Assembly (NCBI RefSeq): GCF_004152845.1
Contig: NZ_SEON01000008.1
Location: 1 to 64,000, forward strand
DNA length: 64,000 bases
From: Sphingobium fuliginis
GTDB lineage: Bacteria > Pseudomonadota > Alphaproteobacteria > Sphingomonadales > Sphingomonadaceae
Reading direction: 5' to 3'
Shown here: piece after piece, positions 25,253 to 33,861 of the stretch
How positions within the stretch are numbered: the stretch's first letter is position 1
Layout of the letters: the number at the start of each line of letters is the position of its first letter
Program-made: the position numbers and the translations under genes
The notes under the pieces: model-generated
The model's input: the letters and a program-made list of their open reading frames with translations, nothing else
Database searches by the model: none
Told to the model about the DNA's origin: nothing

Positions 25253-26887
25253 CTACCGTCCAATCTTTTCCAGGCGCGATGCAAGCTGCCGCCGGGTCAG
25301 GCCCAGGTCTCGAGCTGCCTGAGCGACATTACCCCGCGCAGCTTCCAGCGCGGCTTTTATGATCATGCTCTCAACGGCTTTCAGCCCTTCCCCGTTCTGT
25401 CGCAGCAGTCCGAGCAAGTGACCTATCGACTGAGCCTTTTCTCCACCAACCTCGGCACCAGACACCCGTCCATCGTTGGTCAAGGCCAGACCGACCCTGA
25501 TACACGCGCGATCCGAGCCGAGGAACAGGTGCCGAAGGTCGATCGCCTCGCCATCGTTCACCAGCAACACCGCGCGTTCCACCATTCGTTCGAGTTCCCT
25601 GACATTGCCGGGGTATTCATGCATCAGCAGGGCATTGATCGATCTCGTCGTGAATCCGGCGACCTTGCGCCGATGACGCTGTGCGTACTTCGCGCGGAAG
25701 TGTTCCATCAAGCCGGGAATGTCCTCGCGGCGCTGGCGCAAGGGAGGAACCTGGATCGGCAAGGTTGCGAGCCGGAAGAACAGATCGGCGCGGAAATGGC
25801 CTGCTTCCATTGCCGTTTCCAGGTCGATGTTGGACGCCGCGAGCAACCTCACATCGACCCTCGTGGTCCTGGTATCGCCGACTCTCTCGAATTCGCCCTC
25901 CTGAATGACCCGCAGAACCTTGCTCTGGGCCAGCGGGGACAGCATCGAGATTTCGTCAAGGAACAGTGTGCCGCCATGCGCCAGCTCGAACCGTCCCGGT
26001 CGGCTTGCCACCGCGCCCGTGTAGGCACCCTTCGCCACGCCAAACAGTTCCGCCTCGATCAGTCCTTCGGGTATGGCGGCACAATTGAGCGCCACGAACG
26101 GCGCACCCTTCCGGAGACTGGCGCGATGCGCCATCTTGGCGAACACTTCCTTGCCGACGCCGGTCTCGCCCAGGAACAGTAGGCTGGCATCGGTCCCGGC
26201 GGCGCGTTCAATCATGTTCCGGACGGCGTGATACCCGGCTGAAACGCCGGGGACGAATTCGTGCCGATCGGCCTGCGAGTTAGCCAACATCAGCGGCGGC
26301 ACCGATTTCTCGACGTCGTCGAGTTCGGGCCATTCCGCTTCTGGTCTGGCGTGCAGCAGACAGGCACCGTCTCCCATCCCCTGGCATTCGATCTCCCGCA
26401 TGACGATCGGCTGGCCCGCGAAGGAACTGGCAAAGCCGCTCGCAAAGCCGGTTTGCAACCAGCAGACCGGATCGGCGCTGACGCCATCCGTTGCCAGATG
26501 GACCGCGGCCTCGATCGAATCGTGGACGACAAAGCTGCCGTGGAAATGGCCGCTCGCCGAATCGCTGTCCAAGGTCTCGATCTCGGTCCAGCCAAACCCG
26601 GTCAGCGCATGGGCTTGGGGCCCAACCGCAAAGGCTTCGAGAAACCCGCGATCGGGGCGCAGTTCCTTCGCCTCGACCGCGCACCTCGCGCCTTCCGCAA
26701 AGCCCATGTCCCAGAACAGGCGTCGCGCCCGCGCCAGTCCGAGTTGCGCCACCAGCTGGCTGCGCAGCGTGGTCAGCGCCGATTGGCTCAAAAGCACGCA
26801 TCGTTCGCTGTCGCGCCAGATGCGGCCCTGCTCGGGCGAAAAGCGCAAGCGTTTGGTAAGGTCGGCGTAGCCGGGAAGCTGTTTCAT
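25253..26887 (-). CDS. XylR/DmpR-family sigma-54-dependent activator
   Basis: The start is ATG 26887 (MKQLPGY) because AAGGGAT is well spaced; an in-frame ATG two codons earlier sits too close. The 544-residue protein has the family layout. The XylR_N effector domain is at about 15-120 and the V4R domain at about 125-180 ([14 protein letters not shown] ... [16 protein letters not shown]). A linker leads to the AAA+ domain with Walker A GETGVGKE (about 240), the sigma-54 loop GAYTGA and Walker [10 protein letters not shown], and a Fis-type helix-turn-helix ends the protein. Aromatic effectors bind the A-domain and relieve its repression. It is divergent from the sigma-54 promoter at 27020 and is the obvious activator. 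Confidence 0.95.
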   Translation of the reverse strand: MKQLPGYADLTKRLRFSPEQGRIWRDSERCVLLSQSALTTLRSQLVAQLGLARARRLFWDMGFAEGARCAVEAKELRPDRGFLEAFAVGPQAHALTGFGWTEIETLDSDSASGHFHGSFVVHDSIEAAVHLATDGVSADPVCWLQTGFASGFASSFAGQPIVMREIECQGMGDGACLLHARPEAEWPELDDVEKSVPPLMLANSQADRHEFVPGVSAGYHAVRNMIERAAGTDASLLFLGETGVGKEVFAKMAHRASLRKGAPFVALNCAAIPEGLIEAELFGVAKGAYTGAVASRPGRFELAHGGTLFLDEISMLSPLAQSKVLRVIQEGEFERVGDTRTTRVDVRLLAASNIDLETAMEAGHFRADLFFRLATLPIQVPPLRQRREDIPGLMEHFRAKYAQRHRRKVAGFTTRSINALLMHEYPGNVRELERMVERAVLLVNDGEAIDLRHLFLGSDRACIRVGLALTNDGRVSGAEVGGEKAQSIGHLLGLLRQNGEGLKAVESMIIKAALEAARGNVAQAARDLGLTRRQLASRLEKIGR

Positions 26888-26926
26888 CGCCATCCCTTTT
26901 ACCAATATGTCAATCCTGCACCACGA

Positions 26927-26948
26927 TTTTCTGAACAATTGACGAAAA
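26927..26948. promoter_or_regulatory. Candidate upstream activator site of the XylR-like regulator
   Basis: An imperfect inverted repeat centred on CAATTG reads TTTTC TGAACAATTGACG AAAA. It lies 72 bases before the -24 element and just upstream of the regulator gene. The core resembles the XylR UAS (TTGATCAATTGATCAA) remembered from the TOL plasmid. Confidence 0.5.
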
Positions 26949-27019
26949 TGACAATCCCTGCAAGCAATCGAGCGTGAGCCGATCCCCCTTTTCGAGCATG
27001 TTTGCGCCATTTTTCATCT

Positions 27020-27034
27020 TGGCATGATCTTTGC
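27020..27034 (+). promoter_or_regulatory. Sigma-54 (-24/-12) promoter
   Basis: TGGCATGATCTTTGC fits the consensus TGGCACGNNNNTTGC with one mismatch (T for C) and exact spacing between GG and GC. It is 71 bases before the first oxygenase gene of the plus-strand operon and next to a sigma-54 activator gene. Confidence 0.85.
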
Positions 27035-27104
27035 TTTATTCATGACTACGTGGAACCGCCCGCTCCAAGCCGGGAGGTCCAACGGAGGAGAGGAGAAGGG
27101 CAAT

Positions 27105-28451
27105 ATGGATGTTGCAGATCTGGTCGATACGAGCACAGGCCGCCAATCACGCTCGATCTATTCCAGCGAGCCCGTCTACCGCCAGGAGCTTGAGCGCGTC
27201 TTTGGCCGATGCTGGCTGTTCCTTGCCCACATCAGCCAGATTCCGCAACCCAATGACTTCTTCCGCACCTACATGGGCGAAGACGACGTCATCGTCATCC
27301 GGCAGAAGGACGGCTCGGTAAAGGCCTTCCTCAACACCTGCACTCACCGCGGCAACCGCATCTGCCGCGCCGATCGCGGCAATGCCCGGTCCTTCACCTG
27401 CAACTACCACGGCTGGTCATTTGCTCCCGATGGCGCGCTGGCAGGCGTCCCGCTCGAAAACGAAGCCTATTTCGGCGAACTCGACCGCAGCAAGTTCGGG
27501 CTAGTGCCGGTGGCGCAGGTCGCCGAATACAAAGGGCTGATCTTCGGCAATTTCGATCCCGCCGCGCCGTCGCTCGAAGACTATCTCGGAGATGCCAAAT
27601 TCTATCTCGACGTCTGGCTCGATGCTCTGCCCGGCGGCACCTCGCTGGTCGGCGAAACCCAGAAGATGGTATTGAACACCAACTGGAAGCTGCCGGTCGA
27701 GAATGTCTGCGGGGATGGCTATCATCTGGGCTGGGCCCATGCCGGGGCAATGATGGCGGTTCAATCGATGGACCTGTCCGGCCTCAGCGTCGGCAATGCC
27801 AGCGCCAATCTTGAAGGCGGCCTGTCGGTGGCGGGGCTCAACGGCCACATGGCGCTGACCTCGCTCGACGGGGTCTCGGGCTATGCCTTCTATCCCGAGC
27901 CCAAACCTATGCTCGACTATCTGGAGGCCAACCGGCCAACCGCGATCGAACGCCTCGGCAAGCTGCGAGGCGAGCAACTGTGGGGTTCGCAGATCAACAT
28001 CACGATCTTTCCCAACCTCCAGTTCCTGCCCGGTCTCAACTGGTTCCGGGTCTATCACCCCAAGGGGCCGGGACAGATAGAGCAATGGACCTGGGCCATG
28101 GTCGAAAACGACATGCCCGAGGAAATCAAGACCACCATCCTCGACAACCAGTGCCTGACCTTCGGGCTGGCTGGGCTGTTCGACAACGACGATGGCGACA
28201 ATCTGGCCGCCTGCACCGAACAGTCGCGCGGCTGGCGCACTTCGCAGATGGATGTCTACACCAACATGGCGCTGGGCCGCTCCGGCGCGCGCGAAGGCTT
28301 TCCGGGCGACATTGCCGCCGGCCTGGTCAGCGAACACAACCAGCGCTACTTCTACCGCCGCTGGCAAGAACACATGCAGGCCTCGAGCTGGAGCGACGTT
28401 CCCGCCTACAATCTCAATTCGCTGGCATCGCGGGAGGCTGTCGATGCTTGA
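27105..28451 (+). CDS. Ring-hydroxylating dioxygenase alpha subunit (pair 2)
   Basis: The start is ATG 27105 after AGGAGAAGGG; the frame is open back to 27024. The 448-residue protein has Rieske ligands Cys79/His81 and Cys99/His102 (CTHRGN, CNYHGW) and catalytic iron ligands in NVCGDGYHLGWAH. Its length and motifs place it with naphthalene/biphenyl-type alpha subunits. It is the first gene behind the sigma-54 promoter, followed by its beta subunit, a second alpha/beta pair and xylM. It probably initiates attack on mono- or polycyclic aromatics; its exact substrate is unknown. Confidence 0.9.
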   Translation: MDVADLVDTSTGRQSRSIYSSEPVYRQELERVFGRCWLFLAHISQIPQPNDFFRTYMGEDDVIVIRQKDGSVKAFLNTCTHRGNRICRADRGNARSFTCNYHGWSFAPDGALAGVPLENEAYFGELDRSKFGLVPVAQVAEYKGLIFGNFDPAAPSLEDYLGDAKFYLDVWLDALPGGTSLVGETQKMVLNTNWKLPVENVCGDGYHLGWAHAGAMMAVQSMDLSGLSVGNASANLEGGLSVAGLNGHMALTSLDGVSGYAFYPEPKPMLDYLEANRPTAIERLGKLRGEQLWGSQINITIFPNLQFLPGLNWFRVYHPKGPGQIEQWTWAMVENDMPEEIKTTILDNQCLTFGLAGLFDNDDGDNLAACTEQSRGWRTSQMDVYTNMALGRSGAREGFPGDIAAGLVSEHNQRYFYRRWQEHMQASSWSDVPAYNLNSLASREAVDA

Positions 28452-28971
28452 CGTACGCCCCCAACCCGCCCTGCATGACACGGTAACCGCCCTTACCCAG
28501 CGCCTCTTCCATGAGGCGCGGCTGCTCGACGACGAGCGCTTCGAGGAGTGGCTGGAGTTGCTGTGCGAGGACGTGTCCTACCATATGGCGCTCAAGAGCC
28601 GTCGCTTCCGGGCCGATCGTTCCGCCCCGATCGCGGTCGGCGCGGGGAATGTCTTCAACGACAATCTCGCCCGGCTGAAGTTGCGGATCGATCGCCTGCG
28701 CTCCGGCTTTGTCTGGGCTGAGGATCCGCCGAACTTCGTGCGCCGGGTGGTCTCGAACGTCGAGGTTTTGGACGCGGACGAGCCGAACGAAGCGGTGGTT
28801 CATTCGGTGGTGGTGATCCACCGGAACCGGATCGACGGGCAGACCCGGTTGCTCACCGCCGGACGCACGGATCGCTGGCGCAAGGGGGGCGAAAGCTGGC
28901 TTCTCGCTGCGCGCGAAATCGCGCTCGACCATTCGGTGCTGCCAGACAGCAACGTCAACGTATTTTTCTAA
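28444..28971 (+). CDS. Ring-hydroxylating dioxygenase beta subunit (pair 2)
   Basis: The start is ATG 28444, inside the last codons of the alpha gene (8-base overlap). The 175-residue NTF2-like beta subunit has LTQRLFHEARLLDDERFEEWLELLCEDVSYHM, a central RLRSGFVWAEDPPNFVRRVVSNVEV and a C-terminal NVNVFF. The WAEDPP...R.VSNV pattern is typical of biphenyl/naphthalene beta subunits. The open frame upstream of 28444 is only a shadow of the alpha gene. Confidence 0.9.
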   Translation: MLDVRPQPALHDTVTALTQRLFHEARLLDDERFEEWLELLCEDVSYHMALKSRRFRADRSAPIAVGAGNVFNDNLARLKLRIDRLRSGFVWAEDPPNFVRRVVSNVEVLDADEPNEAVVHSVVVIHRNRIDGQTRLLTAGRTDRWRKGGESWLLAAREIALDHSVLPDSNVNVFF

Positions 28972-28990
28972 ATCAACACAACGGGAGACG

Positions 28991-30364
28991 ATGACCATGC
29001 GTTTGGAACGGATCGGCCGCGAGCCGGAATTTTCGCGTTACATGGACCTCAAAGAAGGCTGGCTCGACCGCCGCATCTTCAGCGACGCGGAAATCTACGA
29101 GGAAGAGCTGTACCGCATCTTTGCGCGATCCTGGCTGTTCGTCGCCCATGAAAGCCAGCTGCCCAAGGCCGGCGATTTCCTGACCACACATATGGGCGAG
29201 GACGCGGTGATCGTCACCCGCCAGCCTGACGGCTCGATCAAAGTCTACCTCAATTCCTGCCCGCATCGCGGCAACAAGGTCTGCTTCGCGGATGCCGGCA
29301 ACACCCGCCGGTTCGTCTGCAATTATCACGGCTGGGCCTTCAACACCGCCGGAGAACTGCAGGGCATGCACGAGGAATACTGCTACGACGAAGGCGACAT
29401 CGACCGCAAGAAGAACGGACTGCGGCAGGTCGCCCGTGTCGGCAGCTACAAGGGGCTGGTGTTCGCCACCTTTGCCCAGGACGGACCCAGCCTCGACGCC
29501 TGGCTCGGCGATTTCCGCTGGTATCTCGACATGCTGCTCGACAACGAGGAAGGCGGAACCGAACTGGTCGGCGGCTGCATCAAGTCGGTGATCAGCGCAA
29601 ACTGGAAGTTCGGGGTCGAGAACTTCATCGGCGATGCCTACCACGCGGGCTGGACCCACGATTCGGGCTGCCGGTCGATGAACGACGGCCAGCCCTTCCC
29701 GCCGATCGACATGGAAAATTCCTACCATGCCAGCGTCAATGGGCACGGCTGGGAATTCGGCACCGAGGGCGTGGGCGACCTGTTCCTGCTCGGCCGCCCC
29801 AAGGTGATGGAATATTACGAGAAGATCCGCCCGAAGATGGCCGATCGGCTGGGCACCATGCGCTCGCAGATCTTCGGATCGGTGGCCTCCGCCTCGATCT
29901 TCCCGAACGTCTCGTTCCTGCCGGGCATTTCAACCTTCCGGCAGTGGCAGCCCAAGGGTCCGATGCAGTTCGAGCTCAAAACCTGGGTGATCGTCAACAA
30001 GGCGATGCCCGACGACATCAAGGACGAAGTGACCAAGGGCGTGATGCAGACCTTCGGCCCCGGCGGTACATTCGAGATGGACGATGGCGAAAACTGGGAA
30101 AACTGCACCACGGTCAACCGCGGCGTCGTCACCCGCCACGAAAGGTTGCACTACCGCTGCGGAATCGGACGCCAGATCGATCACGATACCCTGCCGGGGA
30201 TCGTCTATCGCGGCCAGTACAACGACGCGAACCAGCGCGGCTTTTACCAGCGGTGGCTGGACATGATGGAGGCCACCGATCTCGGCGCGATGCCGCCGCG
30301 GCCCGAACCCCGCCTGACCGGGGTGGCCGAAACGCGCGACCTTCCCGGCCTGTTCGCGCTTTGA
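28991..30364 (+). CDS. Ring-hydroxylating dioxygenase alpha subunit (pair 3)
   Basis: This 457-residue protein starts at ATG 28991 after GGGAG. The Rieske ligands are Cys90/His92 and Cys110/His113 (CPHRGN, CNYHGW). The active-site iron ligands are in ENFIGDAYHAGWTH. Residues RQWQPKGPMQFELKTWV and the C-terminal NQRGFYQRW are typical of PAH/biphenyl dioxygenase alpha subunits. It lies 19 bases after the previous beta gene, in the sigma-54-driven operon. In characterised sphingomonads the pair next to xylM is the main biphenyl/PAH dioxygenase, which is plausible here too. Confidence 0.92.
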   Translation: MTMRLERIGREPEFSRYMDLKEGWLDRRIFSDAEIYEEELYRIFARSWLFVAHESQLPKAGDFLTTHMGEDAVIVTRQPDGSIKVYLNSCPHRGNKVCFADAGNTRRFVCNYHGWAFNTAGELQGMHEEYCYDEGDIDRKKNGLRQVARVGSYKGLVFATFAQDGPSLDAWLGDFRWYLDMLLDNEEGGTELVGGCIKSVISANWKFGVENFIGDAYHAGWTHDSGCRSMNDGQPFPPIDMENSYHASVNGHGWEFGTEGVGDLFLLGRPKVMEYYEKIRPKMADRLGTMRSQIFGSVASASIFPNVSFLPGISTFRQWQPKGPMQFELKTWVIVNKAMPDDIKDEVTKGVMQTFGPGGTFEMDDGENWENCTTVNRGVVTRHERLHYRCGIGRQIDHDTLPGIVYRGQYNDANQRGFYQRWLDMMEATDLGAMPPRPEPRLTGVAETRDLPGLFAL

Positions 30365-30378
30365 GAGGATATTAGACC

Positions 30379-30930
30379 ATGAACCAGACCACCACTCTCG
30401 AGCGCCCCCGCACTGGCGCAACCGCTTCGCTGGAAGTGACCCATGCCTTGACCCAGACCCTCTATCGCGAAGCGCGCTGCCTGGACGATGAGGACTATGC
30501 TGGCTGGGTGGCGATGCTGGCCGACGACCTGCATTATCACATGCCGGGAATCGAAACCCGCTATCGCCGCGACAAGACAGATCAAGTCACCGACCTGACG
30601 CGGATGGCTTATTACAACGACAGTCTCGACGAGATCAAAAAGCGCCTCCTGCGCCTGGAAACGGGCACGGCCTGGTCGGAAGATCCGGCCACGCGCTACA
30701 CCCACATCATCACCAATGTCGAAGTGGAACACACCGACAAGGCGGATGAATTCCGGGTGTTCTCAAACTTCTACGCCTATCGCAACCGCAACGAGCGCGA
30801 CGAGGATTCGCTGATCGGCAGCCGGATCGACATCTGGCGCGAGACTGGCGGTGCCTATCAGCTGGTCAGGCGCCGGATCATCCTCAAGCACAACGTGATG
30901 CTCAGCAAGAACCTGAACATTTACCTCTAG
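30379..30930 (+). CDS. Ring-hydroxylating dioxygenase beta subunit (pair 3)
   Basis: This 183-residue beta subunit has a variable N-terminus, then LYREARCLDDEDYAGWVAMLADDLHYHMPG, RLLRLETGTAWSEDPATRYTHIITNVEVE and a terminal NLNIYL. The WSEDP...T.I.TNVEV motif is diagnostic for BphE/NahAd-like subunits. It completes the third pair. It is followed at once by a 9-base-pair hairpin and then xylM. Confidence 0.92.
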   Translation: MNQTTTLERPRTGATASLEVTHALTQTLYREARCLDDEDYAGWVAMLADDLHYHMPGIETRYRRDKTDQVTDLTRMAYYNDSLDEIKKRLLRLETGTAWSEDPATRYTHIITNVEVEHTDKADEFRVFSNFYAYRNRNERDEDSLIGSRIDIWRETGGAYQLVRRRIILKHNVMLSKNLNIYL

Positions 30931-30938
30931 TAATTCCC

Positions 30939-30971
30939 GGCGCGACATCGGGTGAACCCATCTGTCGCGCC
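30939..30971. terminator. Hairpin between oxygenase pair 3 and xylM
   Basis: GGCGCGACA (30939-30947) pairs perfectly with TGTCGCGCC (30963-30971) around a 15-base loop. No T-run follows. It could be a partial terminator or an mRNA-stabilising hairpin that sets different levels for the oxygenase and xylM. Confidence 0.5.
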
Positions 30972-31038
30972 GTTCAATCAAAAGACAATCGGACGCTTCC
31001 CGCATTCGCGGGCAGGTGCCTAAAATCGGAGAGAAGCC

Positions 31039-32142
31039 ATGGATGCTCTGCGCTATTTTCTGGTCCCCGCCATGACCCTCACCGGCGTTGCGGGTTTCAT
31101 CCTCGGCGGCCCGTTCGTCTGGCTTGGCATCGCCACCTTCGTGGTGCTGATGCTGCTGGATATCGTCCTGCCGAGCGATCACAAGGCGCGCTCGCGCGGG
31201 ATTGCGCCGGTTGCGGATATCGCGATCTTCCTGCAGTTGCCGTTGATCGTGGCGCTTTATCTAGCTTTCGCCAATTCGGTGACGAGCGGAACCAACCCGA
31301 TCTGGGGAACCGATGGTTCGGCATGGCAACTGATCGGTTCGATCGCCAGCCTGGCCTGGCTTTCGGCTGTCCCGACCCTGCCGGTGGCGCATGAGCTGAT
31401 GCACCGCCGCCACTGGTTTCCGCGGGCCGTGGCCAAGGGCCTGAGCGCCTTTTACGGCGATCCCAACCGCGATGTTGCTCATATTGTCACCCACCATGTC
31501 CATCTCGACACCGGAAAGGACAGCGACACCCCGCGACGCGGCCAGACGATCTACAGCTTCGTGTTCCAGGCGACCTGGGGTTCTTACAAGGACACCTGGG
31601 AAAAGCAGGGCGAAATCCTGTCGCGTCTCGGACATTCGCCGTGGAGCTGGCGCAATGCCATGTGGCTCCAGCTGGTGCTAGTCGGCGCGATCATCCTGGG
31701 AGTTGCGGCGGCGGCAGGGCCGATCGCCGGATTCGCCACGGTTTGCGCAATGTTCTTTGCCAAGATGTTCGTCGAAGGCTTCAATTATTTCCAGCACTAT
31801 GGCCTGCTGCGCGTGGAAGGCGTTCCCATCGCGAAACACCACGCCTGGAACCATCTTGGCATGATCGTGCGTCCGATCGGCGTGGAAATTACCAACCACA
31901 TCAACCACCATCTCGACGGCCACATTCCCTTCTACGAACTTCAGCCCGAGCCGAAGGCGCCGCAGATGCCTTCGCTGTTCCTTTGCTTCCTGTGCGGCCT
32001 TGTCCCGCCCGTCTGGCACCGGTTCATCGCACAGCCGCGGTTGAAAGACTGGGATCTGCATTTCGCTTCGCCAAGCGAGCGCAAACTAGCGATGGCGGCC
32101 AACGCCCAGGCTGGTTGGCCCGCCTGGGCCACCACCGACTGA
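31039..32142 (+). CDS. xylM: Xylene monooxygenase hydroxylase subunit (XylM/AlkB family)
   Basis: This 367-residue integral-membrane di-iron protein (TOL XylM is 369) starts at ATG 31039 after GGAGAG. Its His boxes are HELMHRRHW, HIVTHHVHLDTGKD, NYFQHYG and NHINHHLDGHIPFYEL, with about six hydrophobic helices. It would hydroxylate methyl groups of toluene, xylenes or p-cymene to benzyl alcohols using electrons from XylA. It sits in the sigma-54 operon after two dioxygenase pairs and before xylA, with a strong hairpin between xylM and xylA. Confidence 0.92.
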   Translation: MDALRYFLVPAMTLTGVAGFILGGPFVWLGIATFVVLMLLDIVLPSDHKARSRGIAPVADIAIFLQLPLIVALYLAFANSVTSGTNPIWGTDGSAWQLIGSIASLAWLSAVPTLPVAHELMHRRHWFPRAVAKGLSAFYGDPNRDVAHIVTHHVHLDTGKDSDTPRRGQTIYSFVFQATWGSYKDTWEKQGEILSRLGHSPWSWRNAMWLQLVLVGAIILGVAAAAGPIAGFATVCAMFFAKMFVEGFNYFQHYGLLRVEGVPIAKHHAWNHLGMIVRPIGVEITNHINHHLDGHIPFYELQPEPKAPQMPSLFLCFLCGLVPPVWHRFIAQPRLKDWDLHFASPSERKLAMAANAQAGWPAWATTD

Positions 32143-32195
32143 CGGTTCCACCCGCATAGGGGTTTTCCTCTCCGATTGCCCCCATGTAACCTTTG

Positions 32196-32230
32196 GCGGG
32201 ATCCCTTTAACGGGGATCCCGCTTCTTTTT
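32196..32230 (+). terminator. Strong rho-independent terminator between xylM and xylA
   Basis: A perfect 10-base stem (GCGGGATCCC with GGGATCCCGC), a 7-base loop TTTAACG and the tract TTCTTTTT are textbook features. It lies 54 bases after xylM and 38 before xylA, so XylA would be made by read-through or from its own promoter. Confidence 0.88.
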
Positions 32231-32267
32231 CACAATTTCTTCATGTCCATGCAAGGCGACCCATGCA

Positions 32268-33308
32268 ATGTTCTCAATTCTCAAGAAGCAGCGATCAAGC
32301 AAGGTCAGTATTGCCGGAGAACCGGCAATCCTGGAGATCCCACGAGGCAAAACGCTGCTTGAAGCGATGCTGGCAGAGGGGCTGGCCATGCCGCACGACT
32401 GCAAGGTCGGTTCATGCGGCACTTGCCGGTTCAAACTGATGGACGGCAAGATCGGGGAACTGAGTCCTTCGGCCCTGGTTCTCGAACGCGATGCGCTTTC
32501 ACAAGGGTACCGCCTGGCATGCCAGGCGATGCCGCGCTCGGACCTGGTCATCGCACTTGATGCCCCTTTATCCCGCCAGCAGGCTGTGGAAAGTTTCACT
32601 GCAACCATCGTTGCCACGTCCCGGCTTTGCCCGGACATCATCAATCTTGTCGTCGAAATCGATCGCCCGATGCAGTTCTCGCCGGGCCAATATGCCGACC
32701 TCACGGGACCGGGCATGGCCGAACCGCGCAGCTATTCCTTCGCATTCGCCCCCGAACGAGGAGAGGCACAGCGGCTCGAATTCCATGTCCGGCACGTCCC
32801 CGGCGGCCTCTTCACCGATTGGCTGTTCGGTGAAGATCGCATTGGCCAGACGCTTGATCTCTCAGGTCCCTTTGGTCAATTTCGCCTCAATGACAGCTCA
32901 GCGCCGATGCTGTGCCTGGCAGGCGGCAGCGGCCTTGCCCCGATCATGGCGATCTTGCAGCAAGCCCAGTCCATGGGTGCGAACCGTCCGGTAACCCTGC
33001 TCTACGGGGCCCGGACCCGCCAACACCTCTATTGTCTGGACGAGATCGAAGCGCTTAGCGCGGCCTGGGATGCGCCCTTCGAATTTGTTCCGGTACTTTC
33101 GGAAGAGGATGCGGGCAGCGACTGGACCGGGGGCCGAGGGTTGGTCACCGAGCCGATCGCACGGCTTCCCGGCCTGACCCGCACCGAGGCTTATTTGTGC
33201 GGACCTCCAGCCATGATCGACGCCGCCGAAGCCCAGCTTATACAACACGGCGTGTTGCCGGAAATGATCGCCGCGGATCGCTTTCTCGACAAGAGCACGA
33301 TGCGCTGA
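32268..33308 (+). CDS. xylA: Xylene monooxygenase electron-transfer component (XylA-like ferredoxin-NADH reductase)
   Basis: This 346-residue protein has a plant-type 2Fe-2S domain at the N-terminus (CKVGSCGTCRFKL with a further Cys in YRLACQAM). An FAD domain follows with RSYSFAFAP and an NAD domain with GGSGLAPIMAIL and AYLCGPPAMIDAAE. This is the XylA/CymAb architecture that feeds XylM. The start ATG 32268 lacks a strong ribosome site (only AAGG at distance), and a terminator precedes it. It converges on the downstream minus-strand genes across a bidirectional hairpin. Confidence 0.9.
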   Translation: MFSILKKQRSSKVSIAGEPAILEIPRGKTLLEAMLAEGLAMPHDCKVGSCGTCRFKLMDGKIGELSPSALVLERDALSQGYRLACQAMPRSDLVIALDAPLSRQQAVESFTATIVATSRLCPDIINLVVEIDRPMQFSPGQYADLTGPGMAEPRSYSFAFAPERGEAQRLEFHVRHVPGGLFTDWLFGEDRIGQTLDLSGPFGQFRLNDSSAPMLCLAGGSGLAPIMAILQQAQSMGANRPVTLLYGARTRQHLYCLDEIEALSAAWDAPFEFVPVLSEEDAGSDWTGGRGLVTEPIARLPGLTRTEAYLCGPPAMIDAAEAQLIQHGVLPEMIAADRFLDKSTMR

Positions 33309-33354
33309 ACCCCGGACTTCGGATGCGGTTCGAAGATTGAACGGATCCGTTCCT

Positions 33355-33390
33355 GGCCTCGGTCCGATACGCCGGAACCGGACCGAGGCC
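33355..33390. terminator. Bidirectional hairpin between convergent operons
   Basis: GGCCTCGGTCCG (33355-33366) pairs perfectly with CGGACCGAGGCC (33379-33390) around a 12-base loop. It lies between the xylA stop (plus) and the stop of the 126-residue gene (minus). No clear U-tract, but position and stability favour a shared terminator. Confidence 0.65.
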
Positions 33391-33408
33391 GGCCCGGGCG
33401 CGCAGTGC

Positions 33409-33789
33409 TCAGTTGTCGACCAGAACCATCTTTCGCACCATGTCCTGAACATCCACTTTTGCCTTGTTGTCCAGCAGCACAGCAACCCGGTTGAGGGTCG
33501 CGATCACCGAGGTGTACTGGCCATGCGCGTAATAGGCATCGATCGGGTAGACGACTGTCTTGTCGACCGGCGCCCGCTGGTAGCTGAGCTGGCCGATGCC
33601 ATAGATCGCAAGCCCGCCTGCTTCGGCATGCCCCATCATGCGTTCGGCCCGATCCCGAGTGATATCGCCGCCGAATTCGACCAGTTCCGGCGGAGCAATC
33701 GTTGGTCCCACATGGGTTGGCTTCCACCGCGCGGCGCCGATCACACCCGCCACGTTCAGCAGTTCCTTGAACTCGAATTTCTCGGCCAT
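33409..33789 (-). CDS. Conserved-looking 126-residue protein of unknown function
   Basis: I do not recognise a domain. The soluble protein begins AEKFEFKELLNVAGVIGAARW and ends VDVQDMVRKMVLVDN; it has no signal peptide, membrane helix, Cys pair or metal motif. It is the last gene of the long minus-strand meta-cleavage group, 72 bases after the bphB-like gene. Its codon usage resembles its neighbours. The internal YGIGQLSYQRAPVDKTVVYP and YYAHGQYTSV stretches might form a beta-rich domain. Its place suggests an accessory role in aromatic catabolism, such as ring-cleavage product handling; this is inference. Confidence 0.75.
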   Translation of the reverse strand: MAEKFEFKELLNVAGVIGAARWKPTHVGPTIAPPELVEFGGDITRDRAERMMGHAEAGGLAIYGIGQLSYQRAPVDKTVVYPIDAYYAHGQYTSVIATLNRVAVLLDNKAKVDVQDMVRKMVLVDN

Positions 33790-33861
33790 GGTTCTCGATC
33801 CTCCACATTCGGATACAGGGTGTCGTTCCTGCGGTGTTTGCCGTCTGGCCGAACCAGCGGA

